From CAYXAA01 sp964462985 (GTDB lineage: Bacteria > Pseudomonadota > Alphaproteobacteria > Rhizobiales > Stappiaceae): 30,191 nucleotides of DNA. Numbering within the stretch: position 1 is the first letter of the stretch; each line of letters starts with the position of its first letter. This document shows, piece after piece, positions 6,963 to 15,900 of this stretch. The stretch covers positions 1 through 30,191 of the forward strand of contig CAYXAA010000045.1 in NCBI GenBank assembly GCA_964462985.1, written 5' to 3'. The notes beneath the pieces are model-generated. The model saw only the letters and a program-made list of their open reading frames with translations, did not search any database and was not told where the DNA came from. The position numbers and the translations under genes were made by a program.

Positions 6963-7790
6963 GTGACCCCCGACCGCGACATCGCCCGCCTGATCGAGAT
7001 CATGGCCGCCCTGCGTCACCCGGAAACCGGCTGCCCCTGGGACATCGAGCAGACCTTTCGCACGATCGCGCCTTACACCATTGAGGAAGCTTACGAGGTC
7101 GCCGACGCCATCGAGCGCGGCGACCATGACGACCTGCGTGAGGAGCTTGGCGATCTCCTGCTCCAGGTCGTCTACCATGCGCGGATGGCCGAGGAGGATG
7201 GCGCCTTCGATTTCGGCGACGTCGTCCACGGCATCACGAAGAAGATGATCCGCCGCCACCCCCACGTGTTCGGCGACGAGGAGGCCTGCAATGCCGGCAT
7301 GGCCAAGGGAGCTTGGGAACGCATCAAGCAGGAGGAAAAGCGCGAGCGCTCGGAACGGCGCAGCGCGCGGGGACTGCAGGATCCGCCCCGCCGTTTTCTT
7401 GACGAGGTGCCGGCGATCTTCCCCGCGCTCACCGAGGCCGAGAAGCTGCAGCGCCGAGCCTCCAAGGTTGGGTTCGACTGGAACGCTCCGGGGCCGATCA
7501 TCGACAAGATCGTTGAAGAAACAGAAGAACTTATCGTGGAAATCTCACGCCCCGACCTGGATCGCGATCGGCTGGAAGACGAGATCGGCGATCTGATCTT
7601 CGCCGTTGCCAATCTCGCACGCCATTTTGACATCGATCCCGAGGCGGCGCTCAAACGGACCAACCGGAAATTCCGTAAGCGTTTCTCCCGGATCGAGGCC
7701 GAAGCGGCTGCGCGTGGCACGACACTTGAAGCCATGACGCTCGAGGAGATGGAAGCCGTCTGGCAGGCGGCAAAACGCGAGACCGACTGA
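6963..7790 (+). CDS. mazG: Nucleoside triphosphate pyrophosphohydrolase MazG
   Basis: It hydrolyses NTPs and dNTPs to NMP and PPi, a house-cleaning and stress function. Two MazG domains in tandem are visible. The first has EEAYEVADAIERGDHDDLREELGDLLLQ; the second has EETEELIVEI and DRLEDEIGDLIFAVANLAR, each with the EExxE and ExxD metal-binding pattern. I prefer the GTG at 6963 because the family starts a few residues before RDIARLIEIMAALR, and GAAGGTG lies just upstream. ATG codons at 6885 and 6924 would add 26 or 13 residues. The linker (RERSERRSARG) is charged. It converges with hflX across 80 bases with no clear terminator. Confidence 0.94.
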   Translation: MTPDRDIARLIEIMAALRHPETGCPWDIEQTFRTIAPYTIEEAYEVADAIERGDHDDLREELGDLLLQVVYHARMAEEDGAFDFGDVVHGITKKMIRRHPHVFGDEEACNAGMAKGAWERIKQEEKRERSERRSARGLQDPPRRFLDEVPAIFPALTEAEKLQRRASKVGFDWNAPGPIIDKIVEETEELIVEISRPDLDRDRLEDEIGDLIFAVANLARHFDIDPEAALKRTNRKFRKRFSRIEAEAAARGTTLEAMTLEEMEAVWQAAKRETD

Positions 7791-7870
7791 GACTCCAGCC
7801 CATTGCCGCCCTTTTTCCTGTCCCGGGCTGATCGGACGGCCCGGCCCCGGTCCACAGGTCCGCTTCGATC

Positions 7871-9259
7871 CTACTGGGCCGCACCCGAGAGATAGGCCTT
7901 GCAGCGTGTGCGAAAGCGCTCGCGCTGTTTTTCGGCGATCCGGACCCTGAGTCGGATGCGGGCATCCTCGTCGTGCCGCTCGAGGACCTCCGCCGAGCGG
8001 TAGAGCCAGGCGAGCGTCACCCCGTCCGAAGTTGGCAGAGTAAGATCGTAAATATCCCGGTCCTCGGTGATCCTGTCCTCGATGCGGTCGAACAGCGCGT
8101 CGATGCCGTCTCCGGTCAGAGCGGAAACGGCAATCGCGGCTCCTTCCCGCCGGTTGCCGTCGAGCAGGCCTGCCCGCCGAACCGGATCGATCCGGTCGAT
8201 CTTGTTCCAAACCTCGATGATGCGGCGGTCGCCAGGCTGGATTCCGAGCAAAGCCAACGTCTCGGCAACGTCCGCCGCCTGCGCATCGCTGTCCTCGTGG
8301 CTGATGTCGCGCACGTGCAGGATCAGATCGGCCTCGGCCACCTCTTCGAGCGTCGCCCGGAACGCGGCAACAAGATGAGTCGGCAGATCCGAGATGAAGC
8401 CCACCGTATCGGACAGAATCGCCTCGCCGCCATGCGGCAGCGTCACCTTGCGCAGCGTGGGATCCAGCGTCGCAAACAGCTGGTCCTCGGCGAAGACAGC
8501 AGACCGCGTCAGGCGGTTGAACAGGGTCGACTTGCCGGCGTTGGTATAGCCGACGAGCGCGACGACCGGCTGCGGCACGCGGCGGCGCTGCTTGCGATGG
8601 AGATCGCGGGTGCGGCGCACCTGCTCAAGGTCCTTCTCAAGCCGCGCGATCCGCTCCTGGATCAGGCGGCGGTCGGCCTCGATCTGGGTTTCGCCCGGGC
8701 CGCCGAGGAAGCCGAAACCGCCGCGCTGCCGTTCAAGGTGGGTCCAGGACCGCACAAGCCGACTCTTCTGCCACCTAAGATGCGCAAGTTCGACCTGGAG
8801 GCGACCTTCCGCCGTCCTGGCGCGATCGCCGAAGATCTCCAGAATGAGACCGGTCCGGTCGATCACCTTGGCGCCGAACGCCCGTTCCAGATTGCGCTGC
8901 TGGATCGGGCTGAGCGGGTGATCGACCACCACCAGCTCGATTTCTTCGGCTTTCACTAGCGCCGCAAGTTCATCGACCTTGCCGCTGCCGAACAGGGTTG
9001 CCGGTTTCAGCTGCGACAGCGTCACGGTTCCCGACGAGACCACCGTAAGATTGATGGCCGCGGCAAGGCCCACCGCCTCTTCCAGCCGCGCCTCGGCCGA
9101 GCGCTGCGGCCGAGTCGGATCCTGCTCGGTTCGTGCCCGACCACTCAGGGTCGGCACGACCACGAGCGTTCTCGTGCCGGCCGCCTCTGGACGGTCGGCA
9201 CCCTTGTCCTGGGTTTGACTGCGGTCGCTCGGGACCGCAGCTCGGGGTCTGGCCTTCAA
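7871..9259 (-). CDS. hflX: GTPase HflX
   Basis: A 462-residue ribosome-associated GTPase that splits stalled or heat-damaged 70S ribosomes. The N-terminal HflX domain (about 50-200) includes the Gly-rich segment GGFGFLGGPGETQIEADRR and a basic coiled-coil stretch. The G domain has GYTNAGKST (G1), DTVGF (G3) and NKID (G4), and a C-terminal domain follows. The TTG start at 9259 abuts the hfq stop codon (9260-9262) with GGGAGG four bases upstream, so I take it as the true start and infer coupling to hfq. The hfq-hflX order is widely conserved. Confidence 0.96.
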   Translation of the reverse strand: MKARPRAAVPSDRSQTQDKGADRPEAAGTRTLVVVPTLSGRARTEQDPTRPQRSAEARLEEAVGLAAAINLTVVSSGTVTLSQLKPATLFGSGKVDELAALVKAEEIELVVVDHPLSPIQQRNLERAFGAKVIDRTGLILEIFGDRARTAEGRLQVELAHLRWQKSRLVRSWTHLERQRGGFGFLGGPGETQIEADRRLIQERIARLEKDLEQVRRTRDLHRKQRRRVPQPVVALVGYTNAGKSTLFNRLTRSAVFAEDQLFATLDPTLRKVTLPHGGEAILSDTVGFISDLPTHLVAAFRATLEEVAEADLILHVRDISHEDSDAQAADVAETLALLGIQPGDRRIIEVWNKIDRIDPVRRAGLLDGNRREGAAIAVSALTGDGIDALFDRIEDRITEDRDIYDLTLPTSDGVTLAWLYRSAEVLERHDEDARIRLRVRIAEKQRERFRTRCKAYLSGAAQ

Positions 9260-9514
9260 TCAGCCTCCCTTTTCGGAGTCGTCCTCGCCCGGCTCAAACA
9301 GCTGCACGGGGCTGTTCGGCATGATGGTCGAGATTGCATGCTTGTAGACAAGCTGCGAATGCCCGTCGCGGCGCAGCAAAACGCAGAAGTTGTCGAACCA
9401 GGTCACGACGCCCTGAAGCTTGACGCCGTTGATGAGAAATATTGTGAGAGCCGTTTTCTGCTTTCGAACGTGATTGAGGAAGGTATCCTGCAGATTCTGA
9501 GCGCGGTCAGCCAT
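9260..9514 (-). CDS. hfq: RNA chaperone Hfq
   Basis: An 84-residue Sm-like protein, forming a hexamer that pairs small RNAs with mRNAs. Both Sm motifs are visible: Sm1 (VTIFLINGVKLQGVVTWFD region, here ALTIFLING) and Sm2 (LVYKHAISTIMP, with the proximal-face YKHA). The C-terminal tail is short and acidic, as in Alphaproteobacteria. AGGA lies 11 bases upstream of the ATG, a long spacing. The gene lies between an aminotransferase gene and hflX on one strand. Hfq would be a natural partner for any small RNA from the CCUCCUCCC locus at 1019-1050, though not in an operon with it. Confidence 0.98.
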   Translation of the reverse strand: MADRAQNLQDTFLNHVRKQKTALTIFLINGVKLQGVVTWFDNFCVLLRRDGHSQLVYKHAISTIMPNSPVQLFEPGEDDSEKGG

Positions 9515-9713
9515 GTGTTATTATTTCCTATCTGCCCGACTGCGGCCGATGCAATCGAGCCGGTTCGTCTTCTTGGATCAAGACGCCGTTCCAAGGGGCC
9601 CAATTCCCACGGCCGGCGCACGTTGTTCGTTCGGGCCGAGTCACCCGCGAAACATTACCGCATTCTCGTCCGCTTTGCGCACCGATTTTTGGCGCTTTTG
9701 GATCGCGGTCGAT

Positions 9714-10577
9714 TCAGATTTTTGATAATTCGCTGACTTCATGGAACATTTTTCGGAGGCTCGTTGCGACCGAACCGGGATGACCGTTGCCGACGGGACT
9801 GTCGTCAATGCGCACGACCGGCATGACCAGCGTGGACGCGGCGGTGATGAAGGCCTCCCGTGCCTGTTTGGCCTCCTCCACTGAGAACGCCCGCTCTTCG
9901 ACTTTCAGGCCCTCTCGGGCCGCAAGGTCGAGGACCACCTGACGGGTGATGCCGCGCAGGATGCCGTGGTCCGCGGGGCGTGTCACCAGCACACCGTCGC
10001 CGGTAACGATCCACGCGTTGGTCGAACCTCCCTCCGTCACCATCCCATCCGGATCGACGAACCAGGCCTCTGCCGCGCCCATCTCCTTGGCACGCTGCTT
10101 GGCCAGGACGTTCGGCAGCAGGCTGACCGACTTAATGTCGACGCGGTCCCAGCGGTTTTCGGGGGTGGTGATGACGGCGACCCCGGTCTCCGCACTCAGG
10201 TCGCCGGCACGGGGATCGGTCGAACGCGCCGTTATCACCAGGGCCGGCCGTGTCGAGGCCGGCGGAAACACATGGTTGCGCCGGGCAACGCCGCGGGTGA
10301 CCTGGAGATAGACCAGGCCGTTGCTGACTCGATTGCGCCGAATCACCTCGCGCAGGACCACTGCCAGCGCTTCCCGTTTCATCGGCGGCCGGATCGTCAG
10401 TTCCTTCAGCGACCGATCCAGGCGATCGAGATGGCGGCGCTCGTCGATGATCGCGCCACGCCAGATTTCACAAACCTCATAGACACCGTCCGCGAACTGA
10501 TAGCCGCGGTCCTCGATATGGACGCAGGCCTCCGCATGCGGAACATAGCGTCCGTTGACATAGGCGATCCGGCTCAT
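9714..10577 (-). CDS. dat: D-amino-acid transaminase (class IV aminotransferase)
   Basis: A fold-type IV PLP enzyme of 287 residues. The PLP lysine is in VDIKSVSLLPNVLAKQ, and the cofactor-contacting glutamate is in MVTEGGSTNAWIV; HIEDRGYQFADGVYEV is the family N-terminal signature. These match D-amino-acid (D-alanine) transaminases that exchange amino groups between D-amino acids and 2-oxo acids. A branched-chain or aminodeoxychorismate role is less likely given the RGYQFADG type. The ATG at 10577 has AGGGAG five bases upstream, better than a GTG two codons earlier. It sits between trkA and hfq, a common alphaproteobacterial position. Confidence 0.9.
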   Translation of the reverse strand: MSRIAYVNGRYVPHAEACVHIEDRGYQFADGVYEVCEIWRGAIIDERRHLDRLDRSLKELTIRPPMKREALAVVLREVIRRNRVSNGLVYLQVTRGVARRNHVFPPASTRPALVITARSTDPRAGDLSAETGVAVITTPENRWDRVDIKSVSLLPNVLAKQRAKEMGAAEAWFVDPDGMVTEGGSTNAWIVTGDGVLVTRPADHGILRGITRQVVLDLAAREGLKVEERAFSVEEAKQAREAFITAASTLVMPVVRIDDSPVGNGHPGSVATSLRKMFHEVSELSKI

Positions 10578-10693
10578 TCCCACTCCCTAACTCGATCGGT
10601 TCGTGCCCTGTGCTCGATCGGCTTTTGCCCTTAGGGCCGCAGAATCGGGCGCGCTTCCCCGTTGATCGATACCTTTACGCCAGGAGATGCCCC

Positions 10694-12070
10694 TTAGAAG
10701 AACTCCAGGCTCACCCGGAACATCTGCTCGACCTGCCTGACCCGTTCGGCGACGACGAACAGCACGGCCCGGTCGTGGGCCTGGATCTCCGTGCTGCCGT
10801 TCGGCGTAATCACCTTGCCGTCGCGATAGATGGCCCCAACGCGAATGCCGTCGGGAAGATCGACCTCGCGCAGCGGCCGGCCGACCAGCGGCGAGGTCTC
10901 CAGCGCCTCGGCTTCGATGATTTCGGCCGCACCGTTCTGCAGCGCATGCACGCCCCGGATCCGGCCGCGGCGGACGTGACGCAAGATCTTCGAGATCGTG
11001 ACCTGGCGCGGATTGACATAGGCATCGATGCCGAGCGCGTTTGCAAAGGTCGGATAGCTGGCGTTGTTGAGAAGCGTCAGGTTGCGCCGGCAGCCCAGGT
11101 TCTTCGCCATCACGCAGGACAGGATGTTGACCTCGTCTTCATTGGTCAGCGCAACCATCGTGTCGGCGTCGTCGATATCCGCCTCCAGCAGCAGGTCCTG
11201 ATCGAGGGCGCTGCCGTGCAGGATCACCGCGCGCTTCAACTCATCGGCAATCGCCACCGCCCTGTCACGCGACTGCTCGATGATCTTCACCTTGGCCTTG
11301 GCGTGGCGCTGTTCCAGCGCCTTGGCGACATAGAGGCCGATGTTGCCGCCGCCGGCGATGACCACCCGGTTCGCCTCCGGTTCCTCGTGGCCGAAGATCG
11401 ACAGAGTCCGGCGGACCTGATCGCGTCGCGCGATCACATAGACGAGGTCGCCCGTCAGCACGTTGTCCTGACTCTTGGGCACAAACAGGCGGTTGTTCCG
11501 GAACACACCGACGACAACGGCACCCAGGTCGGGAAAGAGCTCGGTAAGCTGGCACAGCGGCGTGTTCACCACCGGGCAATCCTCGCCGCACATGATGCCG
11601 ACGACGACGACGTTTTCGTCGGCGAACCGGACGGTTTCAACGGCTCCCGGCAGCGCGAGGCGGCGCAGCACCATCTCGCCGACCTCGATCTCGGGCGAGA
11701 TGATAACGTCGATCGGCATGTTGTCGCGCGAGAACAGGTCGCTCCACTGCGGATTGAGGTAGCTCTGGGCCCGGATGCGCGCGACCTTCGTCGGCACCTT
11801 GAAAAGCGAATGCGCGACCTGACAGGCGGTCATGTTGACTTCGTCGTAAAGCGTCACGGCGATCAGCATGTCCGCCTGGTCGGCGCCGGCCTGGGCAAGA
11901 ACATCCGGATGAGCGCCGTGGCCGACAATGCCGCGCACCTCCAGCGTGTCCCGGATCACGTTGACGAGCCGCGGCGAGGAATCGATCACCGAAACGTCGT
12001 TCTGCTCCGCGGCGAGCTTTTCGGCAATGCCGTAGCCGACCTGACCTGCGCCGCAGATCACCACTCTCAT
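10694..12070 (-). CDS. trkA: Trk potassium uptake regulator TrkA
   Basis: A 458-residue cytoplasmic protein that binds the TrkH/G K+ channel and gates it in response to NAD(H) and nucleotides. It has two RCK repeats, each with a Rossmann domain: VVICGAGQVGYGIAEKLA at the N-terminus and VVIAGGGNIGLYVAKALE at about 233, with two TrkA-C domains. It starts 42 bases after the ntrX stop on the same strand, so it is probably in the same transcript as ntrYX, a conserved arrangement in this class. No trkH is in the window. Confidence 0.96.
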   Translation of the reverse strand: MRVVICGAGQVGYGIAEKLAAEQNDVSVIDSSPRLVNVIRDTLEVRGIVGHGAHPDVLAQAGADQADMLIAVTLYDEVNMTACQVAHSLFKVPTKVARIRAQSYLNPQWSDLFSRDNMPIDVIISPEIEVGEMVLRRLALPGAVETVRFADENVVVVGIMCGEDCPVVNTPLCQLTELFPDLGAVVVGVFRNNRLFVPKSQDNVLTGDLVYVIARRDQVRRTLSIFGHEEPEANRVVIAGGGNIGLYVAKALEQRHAKAKVKIIEQSRDRAVAIADELKRAVILHGSALDQDLLLEADIDDADTMVALTNEDEVNILSCVMAKNLGCRRNLTLLNNASYPTFANALGIDAYVNPRQVTISKILRHVRRGRIRGVHALQNGAAEIIEAEALETSPLVGRPLREVDLPDGIRVGAIYRDGKVITPNGSTEIQAHDRAVLFVVAERVRQVEQMFRVSLEFF

Positions 12071-12112
12071 GACCGGTCTACCCCTTCAATCCGGACGGGC
12101 GGGACGGTGGCG

Positions 12113-13477
12113 TCACGACAGCCCGAGCGTCTTCAGCTTTCGGTGCAGGGCAGAGCGCTCCATGCCGACGAACTCCGCCGTGCGCGAGATGTTGCCGCCG
12201 AACCGCTTGATCTGCGCCTGCAGATAGTCCCGCTCGAACGACTCCCGCGCCTCGCGCAAGGGCAGCGACATCAGATGCTCGCCGCCGGAGCTCGGCAGGT
12301 TCGGCAGCATGTCGCCGACTTCGGCCGGCAGCAGGTCCGCCGTCACCACGGCATCGGGGTCGCCGCGAGTGAGGATCATCAACCGCTCGACATTGTTGCG
12401 CAGTTGCCGGATGTTGCCCGGCCAGTCGTGGGCCTGCAGCACGGCCATGGCATCCTCGCCGATGCGGCGCATCGGCAGGCCGGCGGATGCGGAGATCTGG
12501 CTCATGAAGTGCTGGATCAGGGCGGGAATGTCCTCGCGCCGGTCCGCCAGGGGCGGCACGTAAAGTGGTACGACGCCGAGGCGATGAAACAGATCCTCGC
12601 GGAACCGCCCTTCGGCAATCTCCAGCTCGAGATTGCGTGCGCTCGACGACAGGATGCGCACATCGACCTTGACGCGCGTCGTGCCCCCGACGCGAGCGAA
12701 CGTCTGCTCGACGAGAACGCGCAGGATCTTGCCCTGGGTCTCGCGCGGCATGTCGGCAACCTCGTCGAGATAGAGCGTGCCGCCATGCGCCTCCTCGAGG
12801 GCGCCGACCTTTCGGATCCGGCCGTCGCCGTCCTCGACCCCGAACAGCTCTTCTTCCATGCGCTCCGGGGTGATCGTTGCCGCATTGATGACGACGAACG
12901 GCCCCTTCGCCCGCTGGGACAAGGTATGGATCGAGCGCGCCACCAGTTCCTTGCCGGATCCCGAGGGCCCGGAAATCAGAATCCGGCTGTTGGTGCCGGC
13001 CACCCGCTCGATGGTCTGACGCAGGTGATTGACGGCCGAACTGCTGCCGATCAGCTCGAGCGTATCGGCGCTGCGCTGTTTGAGATCGCGGATCTCGCGC
13101 TTGAGCGACGACGCCTCGAGCGCCCGCTCAACCACCAGCACGAGGCGATCGGCCTTGAACGGCTTCTCGATATAGTCGTAGGCACCGCGCTTGATCGCCG
13201 AAACTGCGGTCTCGATGTTGCCGTGGCCGGAAATGATGACGACCGGCAGATCTGGATCCTGTTCCTTGATGACATCAAGCAGGGCGAGGCCGTCAAGCCG
13301 GCTGCCCTGAAGCCAGATGTCGAGCACGACCAGAGATGGGCGCCGCTCCTTGATAGCGGCCAAAGCACCGTCGCTGTCTGCAGCGGTGCGCGTGCCAAAG
13401 CCTTCGTCATCGAGAATTCCGGCAACGAGGTCGCGAATATCGGCTTCGTCGTCAATGATCAAAATATCATATGGCAT
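12113..13477 (-). CDS. ntrX: Response regulator NtrX
   Basis: The partner of the NtrY kinase, with 454 residues. The receiver domain has phospho-acceptor Asp53 (LVVLDIW). The AAA+ domain has Walker A GPSGSGKE and Walker B GGTLYLDEVADMP. The C-terminal Fis-type helix-turn-helix ends GMERSALHRKLKTLGLS. The sigma-54 contact loop GAFTGA is absent: after ELFG the sequence reads VEDGDGRIRKVGALEEAHGGT. Without it the protein should not activate sigma-54 polymerase in the classical way and may act on sigma-70 promoters or as a repressor. Its start overlaps the ntrY stop by 11 bases. Confidence 0.96.
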   Translation of the reverse strand: MPYDILIIDDEADIRDLVAGILDDEGFGTRTAADSDGALAAIKERRPSLVVLDIWLQGSRLDGLALLDVIKEQDPDLPVVIISGHGNIETAVSAIKRGAYDYIEKPFKADRLVLVVERALEASSLKREIRDLKQRSADTLELIGSSSAVNHLRQTIERVAGTNSRILISGPSGSGKELVARSIHTLSQRAKGPFVVINAATITPERMEEELFGVEDGDGRIRKVGALEEAHGGTLYLDEVADMPRETQGKILRVLVEQTFARVGGTTRVKVDVRILSSSARNLELEIAEGRFREDLFHRLGVVPLYVPPLADRREDIPALIQHFMSQISASAGLPMRRIGEDAMAVLQAHDWPGNIRQLRNNVERLMILTRGDPDAVVTADLLPAEVGDMLPNLPSSGGEHLMSLPLREARESFERDYLQAQIKRFGGNISRTAEFVGMERSALHRKLKTLGLS

Positions 13478-15725
13478 TCTTTGTAACCGTCATGTGAGGC
13501 TCCGGCTCGGAGCCCTGCTCTGTGCTCGCCGGCCTTGCGCCAATGGTCAACCGGACCATGGCGCCACGTCCCCCGGCCGCTACTGCCGGCGCGTCCAGCA
13601 GTTCAATGCCTCCGCCATGCTCTTCCATGATCTTGCGAACGATCGCAAGGCCGAGGCCCGTGCCCTTTTCCCGGGTGGTCATGTAGGGCTCGAGCAGGCG
13701 CTGCCGGTTCTCGGTCGGCAGACCCACCCCGTTATCGACCACCTCGACGATCCGGTTGTCTCCCTCCTCACGCAGCGTAACGGTAATCGCGCCCTCGCCG
13801 CGTTCCTCCGGCGGTACAGCCAGGATCGCCTCGGCCGCGTTCTTGATGACGTTGGTGAGCCCCTGCCCGATCAACCGGGTGTCGAACAAGGTGATGACCG
13901 GCTCCTCGGGCAGCTTAGTCTCGATGCGGATCTCGGGATGGCCGACGCTCTGGAGAAACGCGGCCTCGCGCACGGTGTTGCGCAGATCCGCCTCGACCAT
14001 CGTCGGCTTCGGCATGCGCGCGAAGGACGAAAACTCGTCGACCATGCGGCCGATATCGCCGACCTGTCGGATGATCGTATCGACGCACTGGTCGAACACG
14101 GCTCGGTCATCCTCGATCTTCTTGCCATAGCGCCGGCGGATGCGCTCGGCCGAAAGCTGGATGGGCGTCAGAGGGTTCTTGATCTCGTGGGCGATGCGTC
14201 TTGCCACGTCGGCCCAGGCCGAGGTGCGCTGCGCCGAGACGAGGTCGGTGATGTCGTCGAGCGTCACCACGAAGCCATGCTCAAACCGGGTGGACTGCTC
14301 ACTGGTGACGCGGACGTTGACGGTGCGTTCGCGACCGCGGCGGATGATCTGGATCTGGGTCTCGCGCAGCCGGCCGTCGGCACGCACCATCAGATCGCGC
14401 GCGACATCGGCGAGTTCGGGCACAACCTCACCGAGCGGCTGGTCGAGCAACTCGTCCTCCTCGGCCGCGAGCAGAGCCAGCACCGACTTGTTGAGGAGCG
14501 TGATGCGGCCGGCATCGTTGACGCCGATGACGCCGGCCGTGACACCGGACAGCACCGCCTCGGTGAAGCGGCGGCGGCGGTCGATCTGGTCGTTTGCGGC
14601 AAGCAGTGCATCGCGCTGCCCGCGCAGCTGGGCCGTCATGTTGTTGAAGGTCGCGCCGAGAATGGCAAGATCGCCACCGGACTTTTCCGTCTCGACCTGG
14701 ACGTAGAGATTGCCCTTGGAAATCTGGTCGGCCGCACCGATCAGACGTCGGATTGGCGACACCAGACGGTTGGCGAAGCCGAAGCCGATCCAGATCGCCG
14801 ACAGCAGCAGCACCAGCGTGACGCCGATATAGACCAGAGCGAAGGCGACCTGCACGCCGAACCGGCTCTGTTCCATGTCCTTGTACTGTTCGGCGCCCTC
14901 TTCGGCGACACGCAAGTAGTCGACCACGCGCTTGTCCATCGCGCGGGCGACATAGAGATACATGTCGTCGAAATTGGACAGCTTCATCACCCCGCCGACG
15001 AGATTCGAGATGCCCGGGGCGATCAGGATCGGATCGCCGGATTCGGCCTGGCGGAAGGCGTCGCGCGGCGGCATCAGGATATCGGCATCCGGATCGAGGA
15101 TGACCCTGGTCAGCACCGTGCCGTCGGAGCGCGTGATATAGGCGCCGAGCAGGGCTCGCAGCGAGGTCTGTGCCTGGAAGAAATTGTCGAAGCGAGACGG
15201 CTCGTAGTCGTAGATGTCCTTGGCTCTGTCGATGTCGTTGGCCATGGCGATCAGGTCGCCGCGCAGCACCCTCGCGTGTTCCTGCAGATAGGCCTGAGCC
15301 ACCGTCAGAGCATTGTCGACGATGGTGCGGGTGCGGTCCTGGAACCAGCGGTCGAGCCCCTGGTCCAGCGTGATCGTAGCCACGATCGCCACGATGATCG
15401 CCGGCAGCGCGGCGATGACGCTGAACAGCGCCACAATGCGCACGTGCAGCCGCGCCGCCGCCCGACCGCGGCGGCGGGCCTGAATCAGCGACATCACCTC
15501 CTGGGCGATGGCCAGGATCAGGAGCAGCACCAGAAAACCGTTGATCGCCATGGCGATCTGGACGACGCCCCGCGTCGGCTCGATCGGGGTGACGCCCATC
15601 AGCACGGCGAAGGTCACCGCGATCGCCACCAGCGCGACCGTCACGACGGCGAAGCCGGCACGGCGCGCGAACCTCGTGCCGCGGTCGGCGGTCCGGTCGT
15701 TCAGAATGTGTCGCTCGGCGAGCAC
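13467..15725 (-). CDS. ntrY: Membrane sensor histidine kinase NtrY
   Basis: A 752-residue inner-membrane kinase. N-terminal hydrophobic segments (about 24-45, 58-78 and 92-116) are followed by a periplasmic region. A further helix (about 290-312) leads into HAMP (SPIRRLIGAADQISKGN), a PAS domain (ADGRL, TLLNKSVLALLAAEE region), the HisKA box (ARRIAHEIKNPLTPIQLSAER) and HATPase with N box (NVIKNAAEAI), DNGVGLP and TGLGLAI. NtrY proteins respond to redox, oxygen or nitrogen state. The GTG start at 15725 has AGGA five bases upstream. It heads the ntrYX-trkA set after a 175-base spacer from ntrC that carries repeats, so it probably has its own promoter. Confidence 0.96.
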   Translation of the reverse strand: MLAERHILNDRTADRGTRFARRAGFAVVTVALVAIAVTFAVLMGVTPIEPTRGVVQIAMAINGFLVLLLILAIAQEVMSLIQARRRGRAAARLHVRIVALFSVIAALPAIIVAIVATITLDQGLDRWFQDRTRTIVDNALTVAQAYLQEHARVLRGDLIAMANDIDRAKDIYDYEPSRFDNFFQAQTSLRALLGAYITRSDGTVLTRVILDPDADILMPPRDAFRQAESGDPILIAPGISNLVGGVMKLSNFDDMYLYVARAMDKRVVDYLRVAEEGAEQYKDMEQSRFGVQVAFALVYIGVTLVLLLSAIWIGFGFANRLVSPIRRLIGAADQISKGNLYVQVETEKSGGDLAILGATFNNMTAQLRGQRDALLAANDQIDRRRRFTEAVLSGVTAGVIGVNDAGRITLLNKSVLALLAAEEDELLDQPLGEVVPELADVARDLMVRADGRLRETQIQIIRRGRERTVNVRVTSEQSTRFEHGFVVTLDDITDLVSAQRTSAWADVARRIAHEIKNPLTPIQLSAERIRRRYGKKIEDDRAVFDQCVDTIIRQVGDIGRMVDEFSSFARMPKPTMVEADLRNTVREAAFLQSVGHPEIRIETKLPEEPVITLFDTRLIGQGLTNVIKNAAEAILAVPPEERGEGAITVTLREEGDNRIVEVVDNGVGLPTENRQRLLEPYMTTREKGTGLGLAIVRKIMEEHGGGIELLDAPAVAAGGRGAMVRLTIGARPASTEQGSEPEPHMTVTKNAI

Positions 15726-15772
15726 GGCATCCTGCCACTTGCGAGAATCGGCCGGCCTTCCATGCCGGCTAC

Positions 15773-15840
15773 CGTGCGACCGTTAGCACACATTGTTGCC
15801 GAAATACGACACGCTTCGTGCGACCGTTCGTCCGAACGGT
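15773..15840. promoter_or_regulatory. Direct and inverted repeats in the ntrC-ntrY spacer
   Basis: CGTGCGACCGTT occurs at 15773-15784 and again at 15817-15828, 44 bases apart (about four helical turns). The second copy runs into a palindrome, ACCGTTCGTCCGAACGGT (15823-15840), with perfect 8-base arms. The array lies 48-115 bases upstream of the ntrY start. This looks like a regulator's binding array for the ntrYX promoter; the protein is not known, and autoregulation by NtrX is one option. Confidence 0.5.
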
Positions 15841-15900
15841 GCAACCTTGCCTTGCAACAAGGGTTCGCGCCGGCGCAGAAGGCGGGTCGTCAGGGCCCGG

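Noticed and set aside
7791..7870. Possible bidirectional terminator between mazG and hflX (CCGGGC/GCCCGG)
   Set aside because: Only six base pairs with a 10-base loop and no T-tract on either side.
9572..9595. Inverted repeat CTTGGA/TCCAAG upstream of hfq
   Set aside because: Six-base arms with a 12-base centre and no nearby -10/-35; expected by chance.
10591..10621. Direct repeat CTCGATCGG twice, 22 bases apart, between dat and trkA
   Set aside because: Short, within a likely read-through region, and made of common GC-rich words.
10610..13486. Very long open frame on the plus strand opposite trkA and ntrX
   Set aside because: It is antisense to two full-length, clearly recognised genes and its translation (His/Asp/Arg/Leu-rich) is typical of GC-rich shadow frames.
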